Source: a virus
Reading direction: 5' to 3' (one strand)
DNA length: 64,000 nt
Virus record (IMG/VR): IMGVR_UViG_3300007760_000001
Location: 1-64,000 of that record
In this document: in pieces, positions 35,401-42,276 of the stretch
How the letters are laid out: the number at the start of each line of letters is the position of its first letter
How positions within the stretch are numbered: position 1 is the stretch's first letter
Made by a program: the position numbers and the translations under genes
The notes under the pieces: model-generated
Database searches by the model: none
What the model saw: the letters and a program-made list of their open reading frames with translations, nothing else
What the model was told of the DNA's origin: nothing

Positions 35401-35667
35401 CACAAACCGAGATGACGTATGGGCCGTAACGGTAACGTGACTGTTAATAGAGGCGTTAGCCGTGTCACCCCAATCTTCGTGACGAATAACCTCGCTGTAG
35501 GTAGTACAATCCGCCGGAAAAAGAACTTCCGTTTCTTGGATTTCAAAATTGAGGCAATACAGACCCGAATCTTCAGCGTGATAGTTCAAATCCCATAAAC
35601 CATCTGGACGGCGTTCGAGCCAAATGTAATTAGTGTGGTCAGTTCCGATGGTAACTACTGGTGGCAT
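26473..35667 (-). CDS. Giant LamG/BNR/Ig-like fibre or adhesin (3064 aa)
   Basis: No signal peptide is present, which fits a virion fibre better than a secreted adhesin. Four concanavalin-like LamG modules are centred near residues 382, 822, 1069 and 1332 (phrases such as TPYTISLWLQM, MTFSAWINI, HTVTAWVRP). Two bacterial Ig-like domains of the DUF5011 kind lie near 1490-1600 and 1880-1990 (ITEGDSYIEEG, AGSYTITYEWTDDSGN). Sortilin/BNR-type propeller repeats (SEDGGESW, SLDMGGSW, SENDGLSW) lie near 2436, 2989 and 3032. These modules bind sugars or surface polymers. It is preceded by a TAAGGGGAACAAG leader and is the only gene of its unit. Confidence 0.75.
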   Translation of the reverse strand: MPPVVTIGTDHTNYIWLERRPDGLWDLNYHAEDSGLYCLNFEIQETEVLFPADCTTYSEVIRHEDWGDTANASINSHVTVTAHTSSRFVSARESSVELKVGVHDVTGNITVIPAGTHKLMTFDFGDAKPGFITNIVGLAYPYDADFPVTFAGIRFWPFADYEPDYLWITRDSIDTIGNLGDPLFVMETFSVLMNNSVPYTNLDVEILLKEDIEFGSYDWADLTGGVASMPQTASWSFTPTSTTMDNDTISAAMSSEHSPIETGSNMPFQFTVASRSGVGGINSLVANTVLGPPEGYWKDGGSSLISYLSFTNDAALWTHSGPEPLDGHFEWELANANTSASAAQPLIGQGWSLELPQESSGDGARLLHTQVTDRPLIGQGDFTASFWVIWDGFIGRNLDQASILLWDWSVPGRNAALFIERADNPEWPNKLCVMLGDGSNGGDGTGGEISFVDPTEGFFPDGELVHIVMRRMDNDIALWRNGVKLDLMNPDGSSPEVGDHGGAKIDPTDEWFGGGDTSNLQGVVGDAGGAFNDNGVWKNKVGLGGTQEWGGAWPGRIDDVAFFEVGLQDDAIQAIYTKGALGNRSLSELDTLTIPPTMDPFAWTLTQYLTDLSGPFPRLTLPGINYSAIAEGSVEHHYDGKIHFTLEIPGEHIILHGETPTLDLTYLVTPITAEGYIDNSNYIVGHTTGQFDRHSQGWVDHSKRGDGWKQMEVEVDLSAWDVEANNYKEFIIHGTNISWHPLPSNEVYALSPRITEGLTAHWQLNGWAPFFDGVSGQYAPTPEGSGTAYGIAGNARDLYSGVGSGQFIDISEALTTANFDQDTPYTISLWLQMGHGGVEPLLHWSADENNFGTMILNDVASGGPGSWSIVNTIDGANPPTAIGTAHAALNDGGWNHVVLKYDGSEMKVIINGGYASNQTLDGAGNHITAGIGAGGLNTLWIGKDGEGNTLNAAIDEVAIWSGIALPDEVIAQIYQHSATHGKHLLDDSTYTWPDPWTTPFGMGQVGYWSMPTGTEISETMISGNGIMHGNPQMVDGMIGSALMFDGTADWMEITNPAIYGLTGDMTFSAWINIPIDGGLGTIARCMEWANFGLGMWSDNFGAYIGATWYGNQGQELLVREVQATMGGERLNHDLRDGLWHHIAFTRYSSHDTTPMAVLWVDGVNIGEIALPLLEVAGGNPQSTPTDCAIGASVSQGVATNHFVGAMQEVSFWDRPLTYQEIAEIRAKGVQQLSLYAPQEDLAAIKTNVEEAATPGTANVGITNVEGNDGAVAWEDVLVLAGPRDWAYWPAIPVSEGVIQTPFASGDGWYADQVDHEFALNLMSYGPHTVTAWVRPIYSAGAWNYPIFIQRNVEEDMGGNDAMGYYLIADSDSPDVGKLTASHGPHQSFDPDFGGTSSTANLVTEDVDPTGFAWHHVAFVHTGNTIKFFINGVFDSEHAYHLLGMPLVQGDQQVTQIILGGRVFNMPPQEGEETAQGFTGYMNDIRLYARELSGTEVQTIFEEDTAAAILYLIGDSIVTITEGDSYIEEGFVALDPPKGEKTVWDGDLTATPANLSYGGSIDENTAGSYTITYEWTDDSGNVSNIDRTIIVEAAAVPDAIQLNGENNSIAGTWDGNYWSPDPSWVDSGASMYDGDGNVVASTTRNLYRMVADPNGGGMWELVADFTKAGIYKANYFELADDATDNEDLDSSFVATGAYLLNQRYIAVPSGPVTVSLVQLEPGTTTPNGNLVQDYTYEVYLDLPYASDGWNSLYVAYNPSIVFAELGEDLPDGWVFVYNPVDDNRLAQWDNSYPYVYIDEGNQHIATVTFDSAPDENGYYGHNWSSGWYVAGWSMALSDDNGTAFTRTDNAALNPNVVLGSITAFVPTVDPADYPAPRLEVVGQNPMFHTWGTEYSDPGVRLIESDGTVWEASTGGNYSALSGDLVPSQKYTGGDGIAPGDGGTGTSTKGEYTLNYSVTDNTTGLTATAERTVHVEELFESAIGRLDPSERTLDPNIPVFGPPDGSDGLPTEWTMLFGDGVVATLDVSTGTSETAVTTAQDSGLGTFSSHSAEGDLIGRAGGFVVVGNPTTHEDQIAWAKVSDLSDGVSEAFQTESLTIDSQPASIAAMVSEPFHQTVLVVTQVGEGMYAAAFQNADIEALWGVSPDSAPQISILTAPNVGTFTSHGTMRPDNPNVDYANSPFAVLGIEGYGFTYEGAADSTPLADRVVGLRIISDGPTVDVDYDPFTGTLYEWSGKHVINHTASEQEGSGLVINPVAELRFANDGGDEIEVGYGFNPGSSLKVTSMGVQPYTGIYWFVCEDPTGSTESSYFFEYDTTEWWEHGSDLFVYSYAQIWEALGVPSVAWGYGELKELSKPYFDLVEYKIFMGHSRGLVVLGPWQEWFGSGHYGIELFDALGAPAQITEISGSYNFGEGQGVLMAVGHTTNGGILFRSEDGGESWERVVTNPDKLISIENVGANGYGVWVVGGENGVFGISFNDGYSFENLPAVEALSDAQCCGILYASSTDTHNFGQTIFQDSTGATWISSESGLPGSWGNQNQMPTVLGDQTGVGSLLNPSPLAFGYRTVSQDPLSPYWVAYADPSSGYGQVTDALMLYTTRDNDGPDERGAWYINALATEGDPDFGWHQTDTSMFLALPAYFQTDEIPGPLGDAVWVHSAGEEYELYDNKDTGFEGLFESHLGYHLAGMGPNLADPNQWVPSVTNMEPVLARVNYTPNPNAVELADMGDGTWGIYLRNVDDIWGFQFEIAAAEIDPSSTLSSPHFGSITVAGPDNSLVILTDFSGSYAPSGEGWLVQGLILNGTPTGLVNIFASDQEGNDLLAGYRDAAAPTTAMSSPNNVKWFGVGTGQQATTTRLLVRPEIESTDAQLGFPPITVFAQFSDGPPVGLPVAESVAWVNSGPPCFASDNYYLGEDHWYIPQVGGLAISPDTNGSTGLVAGLVGWTIEPFADSDDDPVTLYMAKYSPEWGILMVVGTSSSGKGCVFKSLDMGGSWTPSLEVPNTDLRVLDGDDSGKWVAAGSNHTLYRSENDGLSWKLDDTFDHAGTSGEIVAANFAAYPIAPDGDEA

Positions 35668-35742
35668 TCTTGTTCCCCTTATGCTCCCGTGAGGGTGCTC
35701 ACGATTTCAATCTACCTATAAGATAGGGACTCTATTCAAGGG

Positions 35743-36219
35743 CTATTTCAAGCAGAGGAAGTTAGCTTCGTAAGGTTCGATCTGCTCATACCGTTCGAGG
35801 GGGGCTTCAATAGATCCCAGAAAATTTCCGACCGATAACAGTACGCCCTCTTTATTTCCTTCGACCTCCAAACAAGCACCACCTTCACTGACCTCAACCA
35901 AACACGGGGCGTAGAAGCCTGCGCCAGAGTCTTGAACTTCCCCTTCCAATGCGTATGGCACACAGGGGTACAAGGGGTGCTCACCTTGGACGATGTACTC
36001 ACCGCCCGTGTGGTAGAACCAGCCCGTCACGTAGCCTGTTTCTTGTTCAAAAAGCTGAATGTGGAGGTCACTGTGGATTTCTATGAGCGGGTCACCGAGT
36101 AAGGACTCTTTAAGGTCAACCCACCCGCTCCACATGCCGGGGAAAATGCCTTGAGTGTCGCAAAAGGGTTCTGCGGTACACCCACACAGGCTAACGAGGA
36201 AAATAACTGAAAAGCGCAT
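35743..36219 (-). CDS. Predicted lipoprotein (158 aa)
   Basis: Start at 36219 gives a short signal MRFSVIFLVSLCGC with a lipobox ending in Cys 14. The mature part is beta-rich, with six Cys residues that could form disulfides outside the cytoplasm. It lies just upstream of the giant fibre gene in the same direction. A surface or superinfection-type role is possible but not shown. Confidence 0.65.
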   Translation of the reverse strand: MRFSVIFLVSLCGCTAEPFCDTQGIFPGMWSGWVDLKESLLGDPLIEIHSDLHIQLFEQETGYVTGWFYHTGGEYIVQGEHPLYPCVPYALEGEVQDSGAGFYAPCLVEVSEGGACLEVEGNKEGVLLSVGNFLGSIEAPLERYEQIEPYEANFLCLK

Positions 36220-36294
36220 CCCGATACTCTCGGTATCCACCTCAGTTGTCCAATAACTAAACTATTTACACTTTCAGTTGTAAAAGGAGGTATC

Positions 36295-36906
36295 ATGTCA
36301 GAGCACATTCCAGCAATTTTGCGCCGAGCGAAACGAGAAGGGCATGTCGTATTCACGGGTGCAAACTACGATTTGAACATCATCGCCCTTCGGACGGCCT
36401 CACGGAAAGCCGGGGTCTACGACGACCATTTATTTGTAGTGTACAAGGATTCTTTGGACGATTGGCGTATCCGCCATTACGAAATTACCACCGATCCAGG
36501 AATTTATTGGCTCGAACACCCCATGAGGGTCAGCGGAGCGGCCATTCTCAAAGCGGGCCAATACCGAGGGGCCTACAAGATCGCCAAGCACCGAGGCAAA
36601 TACGATGCCTTGTGCCAACGGAAGCCTGTGTCTGTGTGGCGAGATGCGAACCGAGATGATTTCTTGGACCACGATCCCGACTCGGTTGAAACTGGGCTGT
36701 TTGGGATCAATATTCATCGCAGTAGTGCATGGAAAGATGCCCACGACCTGCGAGGGGAGAAATCAGATCAGGTCTATAAACACAGTGCCGGATGTCAGGT
36801 GTTCGCCAACCCCGAAGACTTCAAGGAGTTCATGGGGCTGTGTCGCAAGCAGATTGAGCACCATCCATCTTGGACCAGTTTCACCTACACCTTATTGGAG
36901 GACTGA
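36295..36906 (+). CDS. L,D-transpeptidase-like phage protein (203 aa)
   Basis: INIHRSS, about 20 residues, then KHSAGCQVF match the His...S-x-G-C site of YkuD-type fold enzymes in relaxed form. The same wording (GQYxGAYKxxxHRGKYxALxQR, FGINIHR, SAGCQVFxNPxDF) is known from a phage family found near lysis genes. It likely acts on peptidoglycan or another cell-wall substrate. AAAGGAGG precedes the ATG, the strongest ribosome binding site in the region. Confidence 0.65.
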   Translation: MSEHIPAILRRAKREGHVVFTGANYDLNIIALRTASRKAGVYDDHLFVVYKDSLDDWRIRHYEITTDPGIYWLEHPMRVSGAAILKAGQYRGAYKIAKHRGKYDALCQRKPVSVWRDANRDDFLDHDPDSVETGLFGINIHRSSAWKDAHDLRGEKSDQVYKHSAGCQVFANPEDFKEFMGLCRKQIEHHPSWTSFTYTLLED

Positions 36907-37040
36907 TGCCAGTCCTGAAAGCCATCCTCGGATGGGTTCGCAATATGGGAGCATTCTCGTTCGGCTTATTCGTCGGCACCTGCTACGGTGCTGTGGTTGC
37001 GTCTGTAACGAGCTTCTTGATGCTTTCCGCTATTCTTTAG
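36906..37040 (+). CDS. Holin-like small membrane protein (44 aa)
   Basis: The ATG shares bases with the stop of the YkuD-like gene (TGATG). The product is almost entirely hydrophobic from residue 15 on (FSFGLFVGTCYGAVVASV...) with a basic N terminus. Coupling with a cell-wall enzyme makes it a candidate holin or pinholin, which is an inference. Confidence 0.55.
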   Translation: MPVLKAILGWVRNMGAFSFGLFVGTCYGAVVASVTSFLMLSAIL

Positions 37041-37401
37041 GCACCCACCAAAAGCACTTCAGCCAAGAGTACCGCTTCCTCTTTTCGAGGTAGGTGTACT
37101 TTCGCTCGTTTTCGTAGGCTTCTCTTTCAAAGGGGTTCATGTAGTAGGCTTTCTCTCCATTTCGGTAGATACAAAGACCTATTAGCCAGAACAGTCCGTA
37201 GAGAATCCATTGGAACACAAGAGCAAGCTCCAACTGCTGTTGGTAGTGGATGGTTTCGTGTCTGCGAGTGGTCTTGCCCACCGTGCCACGACTCCACACC
37301 CAAAACGCTATCGAGATCGCTCCGATATTGATCGGCGCAATCTTAGATAAGACGATTGGCACATTTGAATTCTCGATAAACTTCGGTTCCCAACTCTTCA
37401 T
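37030..37401 (-). CDS. Membrane protein with HExxH-like motif (123 aa)
   Basis: RRHETIHYQQQLEL, then a membrane helix FQWILYGLFWLIGL and NPFEREAYENE. I know this combination (HExIHxxQQ, a helix, then FEREAYxNE) from phage and Bacteroidota proteins that look like small membrane metallopeptidases, with the final Glu as third ligand. Activity is unproven. The 3' end overlaps the holin-like gene by 11 bases. Confidence 0.65.
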   Translation of the reverse strand: MKSWEPKFIENSNVPIVLSKIAPINIGAISIAFWVWSRGTVGKTTRRHETIHYQQQLELALVFQWILYGLFWLIGLCIYRNGEKAYYMNPFEREAYENERKYTYLEKRKRYSWLKCFWWVPKE

Positions 37402-37461
37402 AACAACCCCATAAATACAGCCCATAAGGGGGCTACCCACATAAGGGTTCGTATAGGGCCG

Positions 37462-37770
37462 TTATTTCCCGTTTTGGTGGGTGTCTTTTTGAATCACAAA
37501 TCCCGTTTTGGGATCACGGGGTTCAGTGTAATCCCATCCAGCGTTTTGGGGGCTTGGAAGTTCATACGGGTCAATGCGAGCATCGAACCGAGTCGAGACT
37601 AACACTTGGTACGCCGCATCCCACACTTGTTCGATGTCGTTGGAGCGAGAAATGACCTTACTGTGGCCCATAGCACTAATGGCGTGGATTTCTGTGTTGC
37701 GTCTAATCAGGCCGAAGCCCTGTCGGATCGCAAGATAGCAAGCCGCTTCCTTCTTTTGTTGGCGGTTCAT
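37462..37770 (-). CDS. Hypothetical protein (102 aa)
   Basis: A basic N-terminal helix (RQQKKEAACYLAIRQG) and a proline-rich C-terminal half. No family recognised. A stretch at 37428-37455 on the other strand resembles the promoter element but has TCGTAT in place of TCGGTA. Confidence 0.55.
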   Translation of the reverse strand: MNRQQKKEAACYLAIRQGFGLIRRNTEIHAISAMGHSKVISRSNDIEQVWDAAYQVLVSTRFDARIDPYELPSPQNAGWDYTEPRDPKTGFVIQKDTHQNGK

Positions 37771-37813
37771 TCGAGGTTCCCTTCATGTGGGGTGAACATC
37801 GAATAATACCCAA

Positions 37814-39172
37814 TCAAAACATGGCGTGGGGGAGCTTCATTCCTAATAGATCCGCAGCCTTAAAAAGGTTGTTGCGGTGCAGCGAGATATCCCAATTAGG
37901 GTTCTGGATACTTTGTGAAAGGCGGTTTAGGGCGGCTCGTTCGTTGTTGGATAGCTTTAGCTTCTGCATGAGGTGAATCCCAACATCCGCCATCATGGTA
38001 GCCGTAGCCGTATCCCCTTGTTTACTAAAGGATCGTGCCAGCTTGAGGTATGCCCGCCTGTCTAAAATGCCCCATAGGATGTTGTTGTCTGAGGCTGCGG
38101 TCTTGGTCTGCCCTAACGCCTTAACGTGTCGAAGTAACTCCGAGTTCGATCTGGCTACCGCAGAAGGGTTTATTCTTCCATGGTTATACTTCTTGAGGAA
38201 TCCGCTCAAGACACCATTAATCTGATCCCTGAAAGCTAAGGCAAACTCCTCCCAATCCATTCTTTGCGGCGTGATATGAAGGTTTGTCGTACCCCCCACA
38301 CCAATTGAAAGCCACACCTTGTACTCCCCACCAACTAATCGTTGAAGCGCATCCCTTTGTTTGTCTCCGTCTTCATGGCTTAAAGCCCCAAGAGGCCAAA
38401 CGAAATCGGGCTTAGATGCAGTTTTTTCGTAGGTGCGTCCAAGCACACTGGCGGTCATACACAGGGACATCTGCTTGGAGAGGTAGCGGGAGAGGGTCTT
38501 GAGTTCTCGGACAGCCTTAGCGGGATCAGGGCGGTGCCGTCCCGTGCCTTGGATTCGATTTAGCGGGCCACGAATCTTCTTCCTGATTTCTTTTGCCATC
38601 GAAGAGGTGCCGAGTTCACTGGTCAGCGAATCGGCTGCTTGGAGGTCTTCGATTACTGCGCTCATATCCTCATTAGCCGCATCAGCCACGGCTTCGTTGA
38701 TCTTTTCTACCAGCTTACGGAGGGCGGGCTTACACGAAAGGATGCTCTGGTTCTGCCACGGGCCAGCGTTACTCTCTAACCCAACAGGGTATTGACCCTT
38801 GGGGAGTTGCTTGCCATCTGGTGTCTTGTGCCGTCTGGAATCGAAAGCATCGATGTACTTGCTTTTTCCGTTCATTTTGGATCGCTTGATCTTCAACATT
38901 GAGGCACGAGCAGAGTCGAGATCCCGATGCTGCTCAATCTTGGTGCGGAACTTATCACCGAGTCGGCCCCATCGACGGATGAGCTTGGCCGATCCATCAC
39001 GGGCTACGAGAATGAGCATTTCGTAGTATTTGGACTTGTTTGATCCAGCCTCAATTGCATAAAGCATAGCGGCTTCGTCGGCCATTACCTTCGACTTGGT
39101 AAGACCCTCACGCTCTAAGTAGGGCTTCCCCGCCGCCACTTTCTCGTATCTGCTGATTACGTTCTCAATCAT
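37814..39172 (-). CDS. WGR-domain protein (452 aa)
   Basis: Residues about 45-115 form a WGR domain: YYEMLILVARDGSAKLIRRWGRLG, then DLDSARASMLKIKRSKMNGKSKY. WGR domains bind DNA ends in PARPs and occur with other DNA repair modules. The rest is helical; no PARP catalytic domain is visible. The first residues (ENVISRYEKVAAG) resemble the RVAxRxL tag. Start at 39172 has AGAGGGATGAA upstream. It could be a DNA-end sensing or protein-sorting factor. Confidence 0.65.
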   Translation of the reverse strand: MIENVISRYEKVAAGKPYLEREGLTKSKVMADEAAMLYAIEAGSNKSKYYEMLILVARDGSAKLIRRWGRLGDKFRTKIEQHRDLDSARASMLKIKRSKMNGKSKYIDAFDSRRHKTPDGKQLPKGQYPVGLESNAGPWQNQSILSCKPALRKLVEKINEAVADAANEDMSAVIEDLQAADSLTSELGTSSMAKEIRKKIRGPLNRIQGTGRHRPDPAKAVRELKTLSRYLSKQMSLCMTASVLGRTYEKTASKPDFVWPLGALSHEDGDKQRDALQRLVGGEYKVWLSIGVGGTTNLHITPQRMDWEEFALAFRDQINGVLSGFLKKYNHGRINPSAVARSNSELLRHVKALGQTKTAASDNNILWGILDRRAYLKLARSFSKQGDTATATMMADVGIHLMQKLKLSNNERAALNRLSQSIQNPNWDISLHRNNLFKAADLLGMKLPHAMF

Positions 39173-39276
39173 TTCATCCCTCTGCCAATGCCTATTTCGG
39201 TATGGTTTCCGTATAAGAGGTAGCAACCATTGTTGCTTATACAGAAACAACCGAACATCGAACGGCGGGAAAGACT

Positions 39277-39546
39277 ATGCCAGACACACAGAAAGGAAAT
39301 CCTTGGGGAGCCATCATGGAAGCGGTGGCCATCTTGCAAATGACCAAGACCTTCGTTCAAGCGGATAATATCCCCATTGAACAGTACATGAGGTTCCAAG
39401 AAATCTTGATGCGCTTGAAGAATCAGGAGGGTGTGTCAGGTGCAGCGATTGCAGTGTCGGAAGCCTTGCTGAACATTTGCCCCCATGGAGAGGCGAAGGC
39501 CAACCATTGTAAACACTGTCTACACGAAGCCCTCGATAGGATCTGA
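39277..39546 (+). CDS. Small zinc-knuckle protein (89 aa)
   Basis: The C terminus has CPHGEAKANHCKHCLHEA, which can bind one zinc through three Cys and a His. The N-terminal part is helical. It converges on the 152-aa gene and overlaps it by 27 bases. No family recognised. Confidence 0.55.
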   Translation: MPDTQKGNPWGAIMEAVAILQMTKTFVQADNIPIEQYMRFQEILMRLKNQEGVSGAAIAVSEALLNICPHGEAKANHCKHCLHEALDRI

Positions 39547-39978
39547 CAGCCCCAACTGGATCGACAACTCATCCAACTCGTCGGTATTGGCTCCCACCAT
39601 GGTTCTCTTCCAACGAGCACGGCGAAGGATTGCCTTCATTTCAGTCATGGAGGCTATGTAGCTTTCAGCGTTCCTCCCTGACACGAACGTGTAGGTAGAG
39701 GAGATCAGCATATAGATTGGGATGATAGCTCTGGATTCTTCGGCCAAGGCTTCAACAAATTGGCTGTGGCCCGGTTGAATCCTTCGCTCGGCCATGGCCA
39801 AACGCTTTTCCTTGCTAAACATGCAAAAGAACCCTTTGAGGAAACAGGCTTTGAAGAAGCCTCCCGTAGCCACCACAAACAGAAAGGCCCCGAAGCGTGA
39901 GTACGTTCCGTACTCACCGATCCTAACCCACAGGTCGGCTTGTCTTTCCAACCAAAGCTCTTGATTCGTTTGTCCCAT
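39520..39978 (-). CDS. Membrane protein (152 aa)
   Basis: Two hydrophobic stretches (FGAFLFVVATGGFFKACFLKG and IIPIYMLISSTYTFVSG) separate a basic loop and a helical C-terminal half. No family recognised. Last gene of the run that begins at the element at 40922. Confidence 0.55.
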   Translation of the reverse strand: MGQTNQELWLERQADLWVRIGEYGTYSRFGAFLFVVATGGFFKACFLKGFFCMFSKEKRLAMAERRIQPGHSQFVEALAEESRAIIPIYMLISSTYTFVSGRNAESYIASMTEMKAILRRARWKRTMVGANTDELDELSIQLGLSDPIEGFV

Positions 39979-39984
39979 GCTACC

Positions 39985-40611
39985 TCAATGCAAGCTATTG
40001 AGCTTGTGTATCAAATCACTATAACTAAGGCTCATAAGAGTGCTGTAATCGAACTTGTTCTTGAACGTGTCAGAGATGTGAATCAAATCCCCCGTCACGC
40101 CCAAACATTGCCTGTCGTACATTATGGCTTCCGCTGGTATGGCGATTTGGTTTTTGGCAAACTGCTCACCTTTGTAAGTAGGTCTCCACATCCCGCTGGT
40201 TCTTTTCGCAGAGTCCTCGTTAGGGCAAGACTCAATCAAATCCCAGTATTGGAGCTTCGTAAAGGTGCGGCTATTTACTAACCACCGATCCGCTTCCGAA
40301 GGAACGTGTACCCACTCCTGTCGAGCCTTGGCTTCCCACGCCCGTAGCAACCAAATAATCGCATGGGCATCCGAATTGTAGATCGGAACAAAACGGTGGG
40401 CGGCAAGTCGATCACAACAAGGACATTCCACAGAGTCCCCTTCTACAAGGTGCTTTTGAAACCAGTCACGGGCATAAGCTAAAGAGCCGTCTGTACCCTG
40501 CACCAACGTGACCTTATCGCCCTTCTTCCTTTTCTTTTTCTTTTTGATCGGCGGCGATATTTGAAGTGGTTCAATACCGAAAAACTCGGATAAAGATATT
40601 TGATCAGACAT
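39985..40611 (-). CDS. Phage CPCC zinc protein (208 aa)
   Basis: A Lys-rich patch near residue 25 is followed by ECPCCDRLAAHRFVPI, later WVHVP and FTKLQYWDLIE, and GMWRPTYKGEQF. This order (CPxC, a helix with LR, YVHVP, KLRYWGLIE, WWRxTxKG) is known from an uncharacterised phage protein. It probably binds zinc and nucleic acid. An eight-base overlap joins it to the SWIM gene upstream. Confidence 0.7.
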   Translation of the reverse strand: MSDQISLSEFFGIEPLQISPPIKKKKKRKKGDKVTLVQGTDGSLAYARDWFQKHLVEGDSVECPCCDRLAAHRFVPIYNSDAHAIIWLLRAWEAKARQEWVHVPSEADRWLVNSRTFTKLQYWDLIESCPNEDSAKRTSGMWRPTYKGEQFAKNQIAIPAEAIMYDRQCLGVTGDLIHISDTFKNKFDYSTLMSLSYSDLIHKLNSLH

Positions 40612-40894
40612 TTGGATCTCCTTTCAAAGTCATAGCCAAGGAAATGACATGCTTGCACGGACCAAAGGTTCGAGCGTTCCTGATGTGGTCTGGACAGTCA
40701 CAGTAGAAACTCCGACCCGTATCCGTGATGGTGATAGACGGGTGCCAAGACACGCCCTCCTTCGCACTCTCACAAGTACCCGTGTACTTCCCCGTGTTCG
40801 GGTTCCAGTTCACGTTTTGGATGGGTCGTGAGGCGGCACGAAAGGCTCGTTTGGCTTGTGCTCGCTTTAGTAGTTCGTTGAATACGTTGGCCAT
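40604..40894 (-). CDS. SWIM zinc-finger protein (96 aa)
   Basis: FYCDCPDHIRNARTFGPCKHVISLAM matches the SWIM pattern CxCx(n)CxH. SWIM domains bind DNA or proteins and accompany recombination factors. The N-terminal 30 residues (LLKRAQAKRAFRAASRP) resemble the RVAxRxL tag. The start at 40894 is 27 bases downstream of a promoter element. Confidence 0.7.
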   Translation of the reverse strand: MANVFNELLKRAQAKRAFRAASRPIQNVNWNPNTGKYTGTCESAKEGVSWHPSITITDTGRSFYCDCPDHIRNARTFGPCKHVISLAMTLKGDPNV

Positions 40895-40921
40895 ATAGAC
40901 TCCCACTGTGTCTATACGTAC

Positions 40922-40948
40922 TACCGACAAACGGGGGAATTAGCCCCC
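40922..40948 (-). promoter_or_regulatory. GGGGGCT-14-TCGGTA element (leftward)
   Basis: GGGGGCT at 40948-40942, spacer of 14, TCGGTA at 40927-40922, then GTACGTATAG. It overlaps the stop of the preceding gene (GGGGGCTAA) and drives the SWIM gene and the genes after it. Confidence 0.8.
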
Positions 40949-42070
40949 TTTCAGTACCTTAATTCCCCAACCGAGAGGGCATAGGTCAGTTAGGCTTGGC
41001 GGCTCCTTGAAAGTGAAGCCCAAACCCGCTTGTTTCATCACATGGGTTTCGTCATCGTAGGTTCCCATCGTCTTGTGGGCCTTCCATGCGGTGACTTGGC
41101 CGGGACTAACATCCAAGAGCATAGCGACTTGGCCTACGGGCAAGCCCACAGCCAGATCGAGGGCATAGTGCTTCAATGCGGCCATACCGAGGCTTCGGCT
41201 CAAGTTGTTGTATTTGAGCAAGCTGAAGTTGTCTACGAGCGTCTGAGAGAGTTGGGCCATGTGGCCCTTACCCGTGACGGCAAGAACGAAGGTGACGAAG
41301 GGGGTGCCTTGTTGTTTCGTTGTGCCGCTGTGGTAGCCGAACACATCGAGGACTTGAACATCCAAGCCGTAGGGCATGACCATCGCTGTTAGGACTTCCT
41401 GTACAGCCATGGCTCGGATCATGGCTGAACCAAGCCCATTGAGCTTGTTGTTCGTAAAGCCCGAAATGTCTTCGCCCCGACTGTTCTTTGGCTTGTTGAT
41501 CGCCCACACATCTCGCAGTCGGCGTTCAGCCAGTACCAGCAGTTCTCGTGGGTCAAAATCTCCGTGCGCCATCATCTTGGCGGCAATAAGGCGTTGCTGT
41601 GCTTGAAAAGTCTTTGCGTATTGTCGCCGCAATTTCCGAGGGGCCTTCACAACGATCTTCCCGTTGTACCCTGTGTGGAACTCACGGCCTTTCAGCATCG
41701 TGACCCCGATCATGACGGGCTTCATAGTGTAGGGGCTGGTCCCTCCGAAGATGACATCCCCAAGGGTCTTGCAGTTGTCCACGCTAAGACCGCCACAAAA
41801 ATCCATATGGGCGACGTTGTACCGAGTGTGCGGCATCTGTGCGATAGCTCCCGCTTCCCCGAAATCGAACTTGGGGTGCAACCCCAAACCCAAGCACTTC
41901 ATCTTCGTATCTGTGATGGCTTTGCGGGAAACATCAACCGCTACGGCCTTGCGCTCATCCATCTTCCAACCGTTGAGGGTCAGAATATCCCCGCCTTCTC
42001 CCGCAAGGACCAATGCGCCTTCGTAGCGTTGTTCCAGTAATGTCATCCAAGTCCGAATAGAGTTCCACAT
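40940..42070 (-). CDS. Rossmann-like protein with C-terminal HTH (376 aa or longer)
   Basis: Residues about 10-50 (LEQRYEGALVLAGEGGDILTL and KAVAVDVSRKAI) form the first motifs of a methyltransferase-like Rossmann fold, with NVAHMDFCGGLS near residue 90 where a catalytic motif would lie. A helix-turn-helix-like segment (VGLPVGQVAMLLDVSPGQVTAWK) sits near residue 320. Start is uncertain: 42070 is the first ATG but lacks a ribosome binding site, and the frame above it up to a TTG at 42169 reads like protein. It ends Gly-Gly-stop, with the stop inside the next promoter element. Confidence 0.6.
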   Translation of the reverse strand: MWNSIRTWMTLLEQRYEGALVLAGEGGDILTLNGWKMDERKAVAVDVSRKAITDTKMKCLGLGLHPKFDFGEAGAIAQMPHTRYNVAHMDFCGGLSVDNCKTLGDVIFGGTSPYTMKPVMIGVTMLKGREFHTGYNGKIVVKAPRKLRRQYAKTFQAQQRLIAAKMMAHGDFDPRELLVLAERRLRDVWAINKPKNSRGEDISGFTNNKLNGLGSAMIRAMAVQEVLTAMVMPYGLDVQVLDVFGYHSGTTKQQGTPFVTFVLAVTGKGHMAQLSQTLVDNFSLLKYNNLSRSLGMAALKHYALDLAVGLPVGQVAMLLDVSPGQVTAWKAHKTMGTYDDETHVMKQAGLGFTFKEPPSLTDLCPLGWGIKVLKGG

Positions 42071-42227
42071 TCGGACACGGACAATCCGTTTACCCGGACT
42101 GTCTCCCTTGTACGTGGATTCCTTAGACTTGACGGAAGGGGCAATCGGAAATGAGTCGTTGGTTCGCAATGTTTTCGACGCTCTCGGAAAATAGACTGTT
42201 GGTGAGATTGATTCCCCACAAGAGTTA

Positions 42228-42256
42228 TACCGAGAACTGTCGAAATCAGCCCCCCC
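42228..42256 (-). promoter_or_regulatory. GGGGGCT-14-TCGGTA element (leftward)
   Basis: GGGGGGGCT at 42256-42248, spacer of 14, TCGGTA at 42233-42228, followed by TAACTCTTG. Just upstream (42252-42271) the G run is part of a CCCCCTAT/ATAGGGGG hairpin that could end the preceding transcript. Confidence 0.75.
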
Positions 42257-42276
42257 TATAGAAATAGGGGGAAAGT

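Noticed and set aside
37428-37455. GGGGGCT, 14 bases, then TCGTAT on the plus strand
   Set aside because: The second box differs in three of six bases and no gene follows on that strand until 39277, so it was not counted among the 17 elements.
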